A stretch of 64,000 bases of DNA from CAYONP01 sp964405335 (lineage in GTDB: Bacteria; Armatimonadota; UBA10988): assembly GCA_964405335.1 (NCBI GenBank), contig CAYONP010000022.1, positions 3,876-67,875 on the forward strand, in the 5' to 3' direction. The position numbers and the translations under genes were made by a program. The notes beneath the pieces are model-generated. The model did no database searches and was not told where the DNA came from. It worked only from the letters and a program-made list of their open reading frames with translations. Below, one piece after another: positions 1 through 7,817 of this stretch. Every line of letters starts with the position of its first letter. Positions within the stretch are counted from its first letter, which is position 1.

Positions 1-378
1 ATAGACCTCGCTCTCGCGGATCTCGGTGGTTTCCTTGTGGACCAGCATGACCCGCACGCGGAGCGGCCGCTCGTAGGTCACTTCGCGGTCGCGGCACTCC
101 TGCAGCGGGTACTTCGCCTCGCCGAGCGACGAGTCGAGGAATTCAAGGCTGAGCTTGCCGGTGAAGTCCTCGACCGGCGAGAAGCTGCGGAACAGCTCGC
201 GCAGGCCCTCGTTGAGGAACCAGTCGTACGATTCGAGCTGCAACTGGACGAGGTTCGGGACCGGGACGAAGTCGCGGAACTCCTCCCAGCGGAACACGCG
301 CGGGCCGTCGCTGCGGCGGCGGGTGACGCCGCGGGAGCCAAGAGAAGCGAGATCAAGAACGCCGTCGGTGTTTGCCAT
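1..378 (-). CDS. rpoB: RNA polymerase beta subunit, N-terminal 126 residues (partial)
   Basis: This is the 5' end of rpoB; the gene runs off the left edge without a stop. RpoB forms the catalytic core of RNA polymerase with RpoC. The reverse-strand translation begins MANTDGVLDL and contains the family N-terminal pattern: PNLVQLQLESYDWFL, then SPVEDFTGKLSLEFLD, LGEAKYPLQECRDREVTY, PLRVRVMLVHKET and IRESEVY. The ATG at 378 follows AGGA nine bases upstream. The usual upstream neighbour rplL is absent; the next gene on this strand (781-1170) is unrelated, and a promoter lies at 656-684. Identification is from recognisable conserved blocks and is nearly certain. Confidence 0.95.
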   Translation of the reverse strand, partial: MANTDGVLDLASLGSRGVTRRRSDGPRVFRWEEFRDFVPVPNLVQLQLESYDWFLNEGLRELFRSFSPVEDFTGKLSLEFLDSSLGEAKYPLQECRDREVTYERPLRVRVMLVHKETTEIRESEVY

Positions 379-655
379 TCTGCCAGATCCTGATCACGGT
401 CGCTCGGGCCGGGCGGACCACCGGCGCCGAACCGAGAGCAGCCACGCCGGGGACGAGGCGGGTGCGCGATGAACGGTCAGGGCGTTGCACTCGAGCCCTG
501 GTGGGGGAACCTTGGCGGGCAGCCCGAGCAGGGCCGCGAACGTGTCACTGGGCGGAGGAAACGGATGCGTCGAGGATCCATGGATATCTTGCTCGCCCCA
601 GAGGTCATCGGCTCGGCACAGACAGAGTCCACGGGCACGTGGTCGCCAATCCCAT
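379..655 (-). other. Long untranslated leader of rpoB, no gene seen
   Basis: About 270 bases lie between the predicted transcription start (near 649) and the rpoB start codon. Open frames here have no plausible protein character and no Shine-Dalgarno sequence. A leader of this length upstream of an RNA polymerase gene could hold an attenuator or protein-binding structure, but I see no known motif. Confidence 0.4.
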
Positions 656-684
656 AGCGTACCCGCTTGAGTCGATGCTGTCAA
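656..684 (-). promoter_or_regulatory. Sigma70-type promoter for rpoB
   Basis: On the minus strand a perfect -35 box TTGACA (684-679) is separated by exactly 17 bases from TACGCT (661-656), a usual GC-genome -10 variant. It points at rpoB, with a predicted start near 649. Confidence 0.65.
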
Positions 685-780
685 TGGCCGCACGAGCGAT
701 TCGTTGCGCCGCCGCAAGACCGGCGCAAGAACAGGCTCGGGTTCGTGGCGAACCGCTCTCCAGGCGCTCTCCAGCCCCGG

Positions 781-1170
781 CTAGATGACCGAATCGGCCA
801 GGGCGCGGAGGTCTTCGGCGCTCAGCGCCGAGATCCTGCGCGAGAAATCGATCACCTCATCCAACGCGATCGGCGTGGACGGCTCCCACTCACCCACGCC
901 CGCCCGCGCCGACGGCGCCGGACGGCCCTCGCGGTGGGCGGCCAGGCCCAGCTCTTCGGCCAGGGCCAGCCAGTCGATCTCGTCGCGGTGCCCGGCGGCC
1001 AGGTCGGCCGGATCGAAATGACGCCACGACGGCGTGCCGCAGCGCGGGCAGAGGTACTGCACCGCGACCATCGAGGGATCCTCGTTGTGGTAATAGAGCG
1101 CGAGCTGACGCACATCGGCGTGGTTCATCGCGCACCCACAACAGCGGCAGTCGACGTTCTCGATCCCCAT
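781..1170 (-). CDS. Small zinc-ribbon protein of unknown function
   Basis: A 129-residue protein that I cannot assign to a named family. The N-terminus carries DCRCCGC (residues 7-13) and a second knuckle LCPRCG near residues 40-45, together a likely four-cysteine zinc ribbon. The remainder is hydrophilic and ends in an acidic helix (LSAEDLRALADSVI). The start ATG at 1170 follows GGAG six bases upstream. It lies 24 bases from the DUF72 gene upstream on the same strand and is probably cotranscribed with it. A nucleic-acid-binding or adaptor role is only a guess from the ribbon. Confidence 0.6.
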   Translation of the reverse strand: MGIENVDCRCCGCAMNHADVRQLALYYHNEDPSMVAVQYLCPRCGTPSWRHFDPADLAAGHRDEIDWLALAEELGLAAHREGRPAPSARAGVGEWEPSTPIALDEVIDFSRRISALSAEDLRALADSVI

Positions 1171-1194
1171 CGCCCTCTCCGCCGCGCGCGCCGC

Positions 1195-1968
1195 TCAGAG
1201 AGCCAGTTGCTCGGCCAGCTCCCGCGCGTTCTGCACAGCCTGCGCGTCGCGGTGATTGTTGAAGAACACGTAGACTTCATCGGCGCGCTGAGCCAGCTCC
1301 TTTATGCGCGCGGTCCACGGCTCCAACTCATCGGGCGAGTAGAGATAGTCGTACCGCTCCCAAGCCTCCTCATGGTCATACCAACGCGCCGCGTTGCGGC
1401 CGTGAAAGCGCAGATAGGCCAACCGCGCGGTCACCTCGCAGACCGGCGGCATCAAGCCGTCCAGCGCGGGCTGATCGACACAACAGAAGGCCAACCCGTG
1501 GCGGCGCAGCAGCTCGAACGCCCGCTCGTCGTCCCAGGCGACATGCCGGAACTCGACCGCCAACGGCAGCTCGCTCCACTGCTCGCGCAAGCGGCGCAGG
1601 TGCGCGGTCTCGGCCTTGCCCGGCCGGAACGCATTGGGAAACTGGGCCAGCACGCAGCCGAGCTGCCCCGCCTCGCGCAGCGGCTCGAGCGCTGCCGCGA
1701 AGCGCCGAAAGTCACCGTCGGTGGCCGCCTGCCAGTCGTGCGTGATGCCGCCATAGGCCTTGACCGCAAACCGGAACTCCGGCCCGACCGTCGCCGCCAA
1801 CCGCCGACACATCGACTCGGTCGGCTGGCGGTAATAGGTGCTGTTGACCTCGACACAGCCGAACCGCTCGGCGTAGTAGGCCAACCGGCGGCCCGACGGC
1901 AGCTCGGTCGGGTAGAACCGAGGATGCCAGTCGTCATACGAGAAGCCGGACGTCCCGACCCGCACCAT
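1195..1968 (-). CDS. DUF72 (YecE-like) TIM-barrel protein
   Basis: A 257-residue DUF72 family protein, a TIM-barrel family of unknown biochemical role. The family start VRVGTSGFSYDDW is at residues 2-14, followed by FGCVEVNSTYYRQP, a central LAVEFRH motif and the C-terminal VYVFFNNHRDAQAVQNARELAE, all diagnostic. I place the start at the ATG at 1968 rather than the in-frame ATG at 1989, because GGGAG lies six bases upstream and the family motif begins at once. It is first in a pair with the downstream zinc-ribbon gene. Confidence 0.88.
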   Translation of the reverse strand: MVRVGTSGFSYDDWHPRFYPTELPSGRRLAYYAERFGCVEVNSTYYRQPTESMCRRLAATVGPEFRFAVKAYGGITHDWQAATDGDFRRFAAALEPLREAGQLGCVLAQFPNAFRPGKAETAHLRRLREQWSELPLAVEFRHVAWDDERAFELLRRHGLAFCCVDQPALDGLMPPVCEVTARLAYLRFHGRNAARWYDHEEAWERYDYLYSPDELEPWTARIKELAQRADEVYVFFNNHRDAQAVQNARELAEQLAL

Positions 1969-2033
1969 CGCCCACTCCCACCCCACCATACCCCAACCCG
2001 CCGGCGTTGACTAGAACATCTGTTTGCGCACCA

Positions 2034-2114
2034 GGGTCAGACCCCGGACTCGCGCGAAATGTTACAGCATTCGCCCTGCTCGGCAACTTGCCGCATGATT
2101 TCGGGGTCTGACCC
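2034..2114. repeat. REPIN-like inverted repeat
   Basis: Two 13-base arms face each other: GGGTCAGACCCCG at 2034-2046 and its exact reverse complement CGGGGTCTGACCC at 2102-2114, with 55 bases between. Arms of the form GGGGTCTGACCCC are typical of REP/REPIN palindromes mobilised by RAYT (REP-associated tyrosine transposase) proteins. No RAYT gene is present here. The element sits between the divergent DUF72 and coaE genes. Confidence 0.6.
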
Positions 2115-2163
2115 CTCGATGTGCGCGGCGAGGGTGGCGAGCGTCGTTGGCGAAGGTGGCGGC

Positions 2164-2748
2164 ATGGCTCTGGTCATCGGGCTGACGGGGAACATCGCCA
2201 CCGGCAAGTCGACCGTGGCCACGCTGTGCGCCGAGCGCGGCGCGGAGGTGATCGACAGTGACCGGTTGGTCCGCGAGCTGACCGCGCCCGGCACGCCAGG
2301 CCTGGCGGCGGTGGTCGAGCGGTTCGGGCCGGCGGTGCTGACGCCCGACGGCGCGCTCGACCGCGCCCGGCTGGCCCGCCGGGTCTTCGCCGATCCGGCC
2401 GAGCTGGCGGCGCTGGAGGCGATTCTGCACCCGCTGGTCCGCCGGCGGCGCGACGAGCTGCTTGCTGGGACTACTGCCGCGGTGGTGGTGGTCGAGGCGG
2501 TGAAGCTGATCGAGGCCGGTTTCCACCGCGACTGCGACGCCGTCTGGCTGGTGGTCGCACCGGCGGAGCTGGCCTTGCGGCGCCTCATCGACCAGCGCGG
2601 AATGTCAGAGGAGTCGGCCCGCGCGCGGCTGGCGGCCCAGCCCGACGATGTCCCGAAGCGGGCCATCGCCGACCAGGTGATCGTCAACGATGGTGACCTG
2701 GCGGCGCTCGCGGCACGGGTCGACGCGGCCTGGTCAGAGACGGTTTGA
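2164..2748 (+). CDS. coaE: Dephospho-CoA kinase
   Basis: CoaE phosphorylates the ribose 3'-hydroxyl of dephospho-CoA, the last step of coenzyme A synthesis in the cytoplasm. The 194-residue product has the P-loop GLTGNIATGKST at residues 6-17, the conserved VIDSDRLVREL segment (D and R of the CoA-binding region), HPLVRRRRDEL near residue 85, VVEAVKLIEAG, and the C-terminal ADQVIVNDGDL typical of the family. Length matches the usual about 200 residues. The ATG at 2164 is chosen because MALVIGLTG is the natural start; an in-frame ATG at 2059 lies inside the repeat and is unlikely. Confidence 0.93.
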   Translation: MALVIGLTGNIATGKSTVATLCAERGAEVIDSDRLVRELTAPGTPGLAAVVERFGPAVLTPDGALDRARLARRVFADPAELAALEAILHPLVRRRRDELLAGTTAAVVVVEAVKLIEAGFHRDCDAVWLVVAPAELALRRLIDQRGMSEESARARLAAQPDDVPKRAIADQVIVNDGDLAALAARVDAAWSETV

Positions 2749-2777
2749 CGCGCTCGGCGCGCGGCGCTAGGCTGGTG

Positions 2778-2806
2778 TTTACGCGCGGCCGAGACGCGGG
2801 TAGAAT
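2778..2806 (+). promoter_or_regulatory. Promoter of the pseudopilin gene
   Basis: TTTACG (2778-2783), a 17-base spacer and TAGAAT (2801-2806, five of six consensus) lie 32 bases before the start codon. A second overlapping candidate, TTGACG-N17-TAGGCT, begins at 2743 inside the coaE stop region. Confidence 0.55.
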
Positions 2807-2838
2807 GAGGTTGCGCGCGCAAGAGCGAGGGCATTGCC

Positions 2839-3582
2839 ATGGGATTTCATTCGCGGCGCGGGTTCACGCTGATCGAGCTGCTGACGGTTATCGCCATCAT
2901 CGCTATCCTGGCCGCGATCCTGTTCCCGGTCTATGTCAGCGTGCAGCGCAAGGCCGAGAAGACGTCGTGCAGCAGCAATCTGTCGCAGCTCGGCAAGTCG
3001 TACAAGATGTACGTCGACGACCACAAGCGCGGGCCGAACTGGAGTGGTATCGACGGCGGCCCCTACACCATCGCCGCCGAGTGGGCCGCCGGGGCGCAGT
3101 TCCAGACCGGCCTGGCGTCGGTCTTCTACAACCTCAAGCGCAACTACGCCGGCAATGACCACCAGATCTTCTTCTGTCCCGCCGACGTCTTCCAGGATCA
3201 GACGACCACCGACTGGGCCAGCGACGCGGGGCTGGCCGCCGGCGAGGCGGGCTACTCGAGTGTGGCCAACTTCTTGCGCACCGACGGTGAGATGTACGAC
3301 AAGCTGGTCACCCAGGGCGTGACCTTCCGCCGGCTGGGCAACGCCGCCTCGTTCGTCGCCCGGCCGCTCGACACGGTCTCGTGCAACCCGACCGAGATCG
3401 CCCTGCTGGCCGACAACGGGCTGTTCACGCAGGTCAATGGCAAGTCGGTCTGGCCGCACTCCGAGCAGGGCAACGTGCTGCTGCTCGACGGCAGTGTCAA
3501 CGGCTTCCCGCGGCAGACCTTCATCGGCAGTTGGGCGCCCGTCACGGCACCGGCCGGCTTTGACCTTACCCCTGTTCCGTAG
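2839..3582 (+). CDS. Type IV pilin-like / pseudopilin with prepilin cleavage motif
   Basis: A 247-residue secreted protein with the prepilin signature RRGFTLIELL: cleavage by prepilin peptidase is expected between G and F, with E5 of the mature protein present. The hydrophobic helix TVIAIIAILAAILFPVY follows and then an extracellular domain with SCSSNLSQLGKSYKMY. The C-terminus holds HSEQGNVLLLDGSV, the H-X9-DG motif of the pseudopilin-like proteins abundant in Planctomycetota, Armatimonadota and Lentisphaerota. The ILFPVY variant is what I associate with Armatimonadota. It is a single-gene unit with its own promoter and a strong terminator at 3606-3635. Its substrate or filament partner is unknown. 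Confidence 0.88.
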   Translation: MGFHSRRGFTLIELLTVIAIIAILAAILFPVYVSVQRKAEKTSCSSNLSQLGKSYKMYVDDHKRGPNWSGIDGGPYTIAAEWAAGAQFQTGLASVFYNLKRNYAGNDHQIFFCPADVFQDQTTTDWASDAGLAAGEAGYSSVANFLRTDGEMYDKLVTQGVTFRRLGNAASFVARPLDTVSCNPTEIALLADNGLFTQVNGKSVWPHSEQGNVLLLDGSVNGFPRQTFIGSWAPVTAPAGFDLTPVP

Positions 3583-3605
3583 GCGCGGTTGAGAGGTGGT
3601 TCCAC

Positions 3606-3635
3606 ACGCGGCCCTGACCTCTGTCAGGGCCGCGT
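3606..3635 (+). terminator. Hairpin terminator after the pseudopilin gene
   Basis: A perfect 13-bp stem (ACGCGGCCCTGAC against GTCAGGGCCGCGT) with a CTCT loop starts 23 bases after the stop codon. Only a weak T run (TTACTT, counting the last stem base) follows, so it is a GC-genome type intrinsic terminator or an mRNA-stabilising hairpin. Confidence 0.65.
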
Positions 3636-3683
3636 TACTTCGCCGGGCCGACAATCCGTTATCATGCGGCGCGGAGTTGCCGG

Positions 3684-5558
3684 ATGAGCCCACGTTGTCT
3701 GCTCGTGCTACTGCTGTCCGCGCCTGTCTTGGGTGCCACCAGCGTGACCAACCTCGCCGGCGGCGAGGAGCTGCGATACCCGGTCGCCCTGCTCCGCGGC
3801 ACGACCGATGCGGACGGTCGCGCCGAGGTGGTCAACCAAGACAGCGAGCGGCCCGACGGGCGTTACTCGGCCGCCATCGCCGCCGGGCGGTTCGCCCTCC
3901 TGGTCGAGCTGCGGCCGGGCGACAACCGACTGCGGGTAACCGCCGGCGACGACGAGCTGTCGCTCACGCTGCGCTACCGCCCGATGACCAACCAGCGCCG
4001 GGTGCGGCTGGTCTATCTCAACGGCAGCGAGGGCGAGACGGTCTACCCGCATCCCGATCCGGCGGCGCCGCAGGATCACGTCACTCGGTTGCAGACCGCG
4101 GCGCGGCTGATGCAGACGTTCACCGCCGAGGCGATGCAGGCGCACGGCCACGGTCGACTGACCTTCGCCTTGGAGGAGGGTGACGACGGCCGGCCGGTGG
4201 TTCACACCCTGGCCTATGACGAGCCGGCCGAGGCGATGCGGCAGCGCGACCCCGGCGATCAATGGCAGCGGACCAACCGCTTCCTCGCGCGGACCTTCGA
4301 CTGGGGCCGCGACAAGGTGCTGTGCATGAACGGCTTTGTCGCCTACGACCGCGAGCAGCAGCGCACGCTCGGCCACACCGCCCTGGGCGGCGGCGGGCTG
4401 GCCGTTTTCTCGGCCAACGCGCTCTATGCCTGGCCGGCGACGCTGGCCGAGGTCGAGCGCGCGTTCAGTGACGCCACGCTGGTCGACACCGAGCACGTCG
4501 CCGATGACACCGCCTATCGCGGCACCAACTGGGCCATGGCGGCGACCGGCATCGGCGCCTGGTTGCACGAGCTCGGTCACACCTTCGGCCTGCCGCACAG
4601 CCACGACGGCCGGTGCATCATGGCGCGCGGGTTCGACCACTTCGACTACTACTTCATGCCGCTCGAGGCGCCGACGCGTCGACGCGCCGAGCCGCACGCC
4701 TACCGCGACGACGAGATGCCCTACTGGGACCCGTACTTCAGCGACCGGCTGCGGTTCCAGCCCTGGTTCCAGCCCGACGAGCCGCCGGCCAGCGAGCTGG
4801 CCGCGCCGTCGGCCCGCGTCGACTGGGCCAACGACACGGTCGAGGTGACCGCACCCGCGGGCATCGCCGTGCTGCAGTACCAGGTGGTCGACGAGAAGCT
4901 GATCAGCCCGGCGCCGGGCGCACAGGGACAGACCACGCTGAGCCTGTCGCGGACGGCCCTGCACGAGGCACTCGGCAACCCGCGCGGCGGGACGTTGATC
5001 GTCTTCGACTCGGCCGGCCGGTCGCTCTACTTCAACGAGCGCGCCGCACGCAACCCGGCCTGGTACCTGACGAGCTGGCGGTTGAGCGAGGCGCCCGCCG
5101 ACTGGCCGTTCGCGCCGGCGCCGCCCGAGCTGGACGCCGCGGCACTCGGCGCGCTGAGCGAGTCGCTGCTGGCTCGGCCGCAGGAGCAGCACGTGCCGTC
5201 GCCCGAGTCGGGCCAATACTCGGTCGACTTCGGCGCGCGGTACGGCGATCGCGGCAACTGCCTGGCCTATGCGCTGCGGACGATTGAGGTCGAGGCCGAG
5301 ACCCGCCTGCGGCTGCTGGTCGGCGGTGACGACGGCGTGCGCGCCTGGCTCAACGGCGAGTTGGTGGTCGATGTCTCGGGCGTCCACGTGGTCGACCCCG
5401 ATGGAGGCGAGGCCGAGATCACGCTCCGCCCCGGCCGCAACGTGCTGCTGATCGAGAGCCAGCAGGGGCCGGGCTCGTGGCTGCTGTCGGTGCGGCTGAC
5501 CGACCTGGAAGGCGCGCCGCTGCAGGTGACCGAAGAGGGGCGGATTGCGGCGGGGTGA
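3684..5558 (+). CDS. Secreted zinc metallopeptidase with C-terminal beta domain
   Basis: A 624-residue exported protein with signal peptide LLVLLLSAPVLGA. The zincin motif HELGHTFGLPH lies at about residues 295-305 and is followed by SHDGRCIMARGFDHF. This HExxHxxGxxH context with IGAWLHE before it resembles the Metallopep family (PF12044, YIL108W-like), which I propose with moderate confidence. The N-terminal part is beta-rich, and the C-terminal about 120 residues include GGDDGVRAWLNGELVVDVSG, a PA14/CBM-like sandwich. The ATG at 3684 has GGAG eight bases upstream. It is probably monocistronic, since a likely -10 box for the next gene lies just after its stop. The natural substrate is not evident. 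Confidence 0.75.
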   Translation: MSPRCLLVLLLSAPVLGATSVTNLAGGEELRYPVALLRGTTDADGRAEVVNQDSERPDGRYSAAIAAGRFALLVELRPGDNRLRVTAGDDELSLTLRYRPMTNQRRVRLVYLNGSEGETVYPHPDPAAPQDHVTRLQTAARLMQTFTAEAMQAHGHGRLTFALEEGDDGRPVVHTLAYDEPAEAMRQRDPGDQWQRTNRFLARTFDWGRDKVLCMNGFVAYDREQQRTLGHTALGGGGLAVFSANALYAWPATLAEVERAFSDATLVDTEHVADDTAYRGTNWAMAATGIGAWLHELGHTFGLPHSHDGRCIMARGFDHFDYYFMPLEAPTRRRAEPHAYRDDEMPYWDPYFSDRLRFQPWFQPDEPPASELAAPSARVDWANDTVEVTAPAGIAVLQYQVVDEKLISPAPGAQGQTTLSLSRTALHEALGNPRGGTLIVFDSAGRSLYFNERAARNPAWYLTSWRLSEAPADWPFAPAPPELDAAALGALSESLLARPQEQHVPSPESGQYSVDFGARYGDRGNCLAYALRTIEVEAETRLRLLVGGDDGVRAWLNGELVVDVSGVHVVDPDGGEAEITLRPGRNVLLIESQQGPGSWLLSVRLTDLEGAPLQVTEEGRIAAG

Positions 5559-5570
5559 GCTCGGATGGGG

Positions 5571-5576
5571 TATACT
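5571..5576 (+). promoter_or_regulatory. Possible -10 box for the ParE-like/Shedu-like pair
   Basis: TATACT matches five of six -10 positions and sits 36 bases before the GTG start. No convincing -35 lies 16-18 bases upstream (the nearest TTG is 20 bases away), so the call rests on the -10 alone. Confidence 0.3.
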
Positions 5577-5611
5577 GGGCGTCGGCGCAGGCCCCTGAGC
5601 AGGAGAGCACG

Positions 5612-5866
5612 GTGGTCCAATTCACGCGCCGCGCCAAGGCGGCTTGGTCCACGTTGGCACGGAGCGAACAACTGGATCTCGAAGGGCGGTTGTCGGCGCT
5701 GGCTCGTGCCTGGCCAAACGTACCGACCGGCATCGAGCTGGTCCGCCTCGACTCGGACGAGTCGGTCTGGGCGCTCAAGTACGGCGATCTGCGCGTGCTC
5801 ATCGCGCCCGCCCCGGGCCGCGTGGAGGTGCAGGACGTGATGCCGATACAGCGCGTCTACGGTTGA
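5612..5866 (+). CDS. Small ParE/RelE-like protein
   Basis: An 84-residue protein starting VVQFTRRAKAAWSTL. The C-terminal half, ALKYGDLRVLIAPAP then GRVEVQDVMPIQRVYG, has the pattern of RelE/ParE-fold toxins: a strand with a basic residue, a turn, then a strand ending in R-x-x-Y. The start is a GTG at 5612 with AGGAGA at 5601-5606; longer in-frame starts would extend back into the metallopeptidase gene. No antitoxin-like gene adjoins. The next gene, a Shedu-like protein, starts 21 bases on and is probably cotranscribed. Family assignment is by fold pattern only. Confidence 0.5.
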   Translation: MVQFTRRAKAAWSTLARSEQLDLEGRLSALARAWPNVPTGIELVRLDSDESVWALKYGDLRVLIAPAPGRVEVQDVMPIQRVYG

Positions 5867-5887
5867 GGCGACAGGGTTGGGTTGGTC

Positions 5888-6541
5888 ATGACGTCGCTGA
5901 ATCCGCTGCGCTTTGACCCTGCGCGATGCGCCACGGAGGTGGAGGAGTACGTTCGGTTGCTCGCCGAACGAGATGAACTGACCGAGTCGGGCGACGTTCG
6001 ACCGTTCTTCAGGAGTCACCTTCAATTGGCAGCCGCGCTGTCGTGGCTCGCCGCACGGATGCCCAAGCCGGACCTAATTGCCTTTGAGTTCGACCTGTTC
6101 GGGCAGTTCGTCTGCGACCTGGTTGTCGGCAGTTCCCGCGTGCGCCGGTTCTGCCTGATCGAATTCGAGGACGGCCGGCACAACAGTCTGTTCCGTCATC
6201 GCTCCCGGCTGGCACCTGAGTGGTCGCCACGCTTCGAGCACGGCTACAGCCAGCTCATGGACTGGTTCTGGCTGTTGCGCGATCAAGCCGGCTCGCAGAG
6301 CATGGAAGCGCTGTTCGGCAGTCGCGACATCACGTACGACGGCATCCTGGTTGTCGGGCGCGACCGCTTCCTCGGCCCAACCGAACGGCAGCGCCTGGAG
6401 TGGCGGCGGGAGCATGTGGTGGTCGAGTCCAAGCGGATCCTCTGCGTGACGTTTGATGAGCTGGCGCAGGATGTTGCGGACAAGCTCCGCGAGATCGAGC
6501 TGTACGCCCGCTCCGGCGCCGAGGATGCGCTGGATGGGTAG
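5888..6541 (+). CDS. Shedu-like (DUF4263) nuclease-domain protein
   Basis: A 217-residue protein that I assign to the DUF4263/Shedu (SduA C-terminal domain) group, whose founding members are single-gene antiphage nucleases. Supporting segments are FFRSHLQLAAAL near residue 40, CDLVVG then FCLIEFEDG (the D and E of a PD-(D/E)XK core; here the motif is E-F-E rather than E-x-K), PEWSPRFEHGYSQLMDWFWLL, and ITYDGILVVGRDRF. The EFEDG/EHGxSQL variant is one I recall in genomic DUF4263 proteins, but whether it cleaves DNA is unknown. The ATG at 5888 is preferred to the TTG at 5882. No large N-terminal sensor domain is present, so it is short for a defence Shedu. Confidence 0.65.
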   Translation: MTSLNPLRFDPARCATEVEEYVRLLAERDELTESGDVRPFFRSHLQLAAALSWLAARMPKPDLIAFEFDLFGQFVCDLVVGSSRVRRFCLIEFEDGRHNSLFRHRSRLAPEWSPRFEHGYSQLMDWFWLLRDQAGSQSMEALFGSRDITYDGILVVGRDRFLGPTERQRLEWRREHVVVESKRILCVTFDELAQDVADKLREIELYARSGAEDALDG

Positions 6542-6574
6542 CGGCCCCGCCGGACCGTGCCCTGTGAATGAACC

Positions 6575-7810
6575 ATGAGACCCCGGCTCAACCGCGTCGC
6601 GGCGGCGCTGTTCGCTTCGCTGGTCGCGGTCTGGAACGTCCGCCTCTACGCCCCGGCCGAGCCCGACGTGACGCCGCACCTGCGGCTCCTGCAGGATGCG
6701 CTGCGGTCCGGCGCGGCTGAGCGGATGCAGGAGCAGTTTCCCGAGGGCTACCTGTTCACCCACGCGACCTACGGCCTGGCCTGGCTGAACGTCGGACGCG
6801 ACCAGCCGGAGCGCCGGGCCGAAGCCTGCGCCCACGCCCGCGCGGCGCTGCTGGCGATCGACTCCGCGGATGGCCGGCGACCGTTCGAGCCGAGCCTCGA
6901 TCCGCCCTACGGCGTCTTCTACGCCGGTTGGTGCGCCCGGCTGCACGGCGGCTTGCTGGCCCTGACCGCGCCGCCCGACCGACGGCCCGACGACGTGGCC
7001 GAGTTCGAGGCGCGGTGCGACGCCCTCGCCGCGGCGTTCGAGGCCGCCGACAGCCCATTCCTGGCCAGCTACCCGGCGCAGGCCTGGCCGGTGGACAGCA
7101 TCGTCGCCGTCGCTGCGCTGCGACTGCATGGCCAGCTCCTGCCGGCGCGGTTCGAGCCGCTGATCGAGTCCTGGTTACGGGCCGCCGACATCGGCCTCGA
7201 CCCGGCCACCGGCTTGTTCGCCCACGCCTGCGATCCGGTCAGCGGCCAGCCCCAGGGACCGGCCCGGGGCTCGTCCCAGACGCTCCTGCTGCCGTTCCTG
7301 TTCGAGCTCGAAGGCAATCTGGCCGCCGTCCACTACCAGCGCTTCCGCCGGCACTTCGTCGCCGCGCCGGCCGGCCTGCCGGGCGTGCGCGAGTACCGGC
7401 GCGGTGTCCGCGCCACGGGCGATGTCGACTCGGGTCCGCTGATCTTCGGTTTGTCACCATCGGCCTCGGTGGTCGCGCCCGCGGCGGCGAGGCTGGCCGG
7501 CGACGGGTCGCTCCTCCGCGCGCTGACCGGCAGTCAGGAGGCGCTGCTCTGGCCGGTCCGCCGGCGCGGCGGCCGTGACTACCTGCTGGGTCGTCTGCCG
7601 GTGGTCGACGGCTTCGCGGCTTGGGCGCGCTCGGCCGGACCCGCACCTGACGCGGGTGCCGCGCTCGATCCGGGTTTCACGCCGCTCTGGCGCCTGCCGG
7701 CTCACCTGACCAGCTTGCTGCTGCTGCTCGCCCTGGCGCGCGCGGCGCTCCGCCCGGCCCGGCCGGCCCGGCCGGCACGGCCCCATACTGACTCCACCCA
7801 GGAGCCATAG
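6575..7810 (+). CDS. Unknown membrane-anchored alpha/alpha-toroid-like protein
   Basis: A 411-residue protein with a weak N-terminal hydrophobic stretch and a C-terminal transmembrane segment (LTSLLLLLALARAALR), ending in a short RPARPARPAR repeat encoded by a CCGGCC-rich tandem. The middle is helical with recurring segments such as EGYLFTHATYGLAWLNVG, YPAQAWPVDSIVAVAALRL and GDVDSGPLIFGLSPSASVV, reminiscent of six-hairpin toroid enzymes. I do not recognise a named family and see no safe catalytic residue. Its stop lies eight bases before the cyclase-STAND gene, so the two are probably cotranscribed. Confidence 0.6.
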   Translation: MRPRLNRVAAALFASLVAVWNVRLYAPAEPDVTPHLRLLQDALRSGAAERMQEQFPEGYLFTHATYGLAWLNVGRDQPERRAEACAHARAALLAIDSADGRRPFEPSLDPPYGVFYAGWCARLHGGLLALTAPPDRRPDDVAEFEARCDALAAAFEAADSPFLASYPAQAWPVDSIVAVAALRLHGQLLPARFEPLIESWLRAADIGLDPATGLFAHACDPVSGQPQGPARGSSQTLLLPFLFELEGNLAAVHYQRFRRHFVAAPAGLPGVREYRRGVRATGDVDSGPLIFGLSPSASVVAPAAARLAGDGSLLRALTGSQEALLWPVRRRGGRDYLLGRLPVVDGFAAWARSAGPAPDAGAALDPGFTPLWRLPAHLTSLLLLLALARAALRPARPARPARPHTDSTQEP

Positions 7811-7817
7811 CCCGCCG

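Noticed and set aside
667..2010. A 447-codon plus-strand frame opposite the zinc-ribbon and DUF72 genes
   Set aside because: Antisense shadow: low-complexity Arg/Val/Gln composition, no ribosome site, while the opposite strand has clear family motifs.
7750..7785. CCGGCC-rich tandem tract, possible CRISPR or minisatellite
   Set aside because: It is a short in-frame RPA codon repeat at the end of a gene; there are no spacers.
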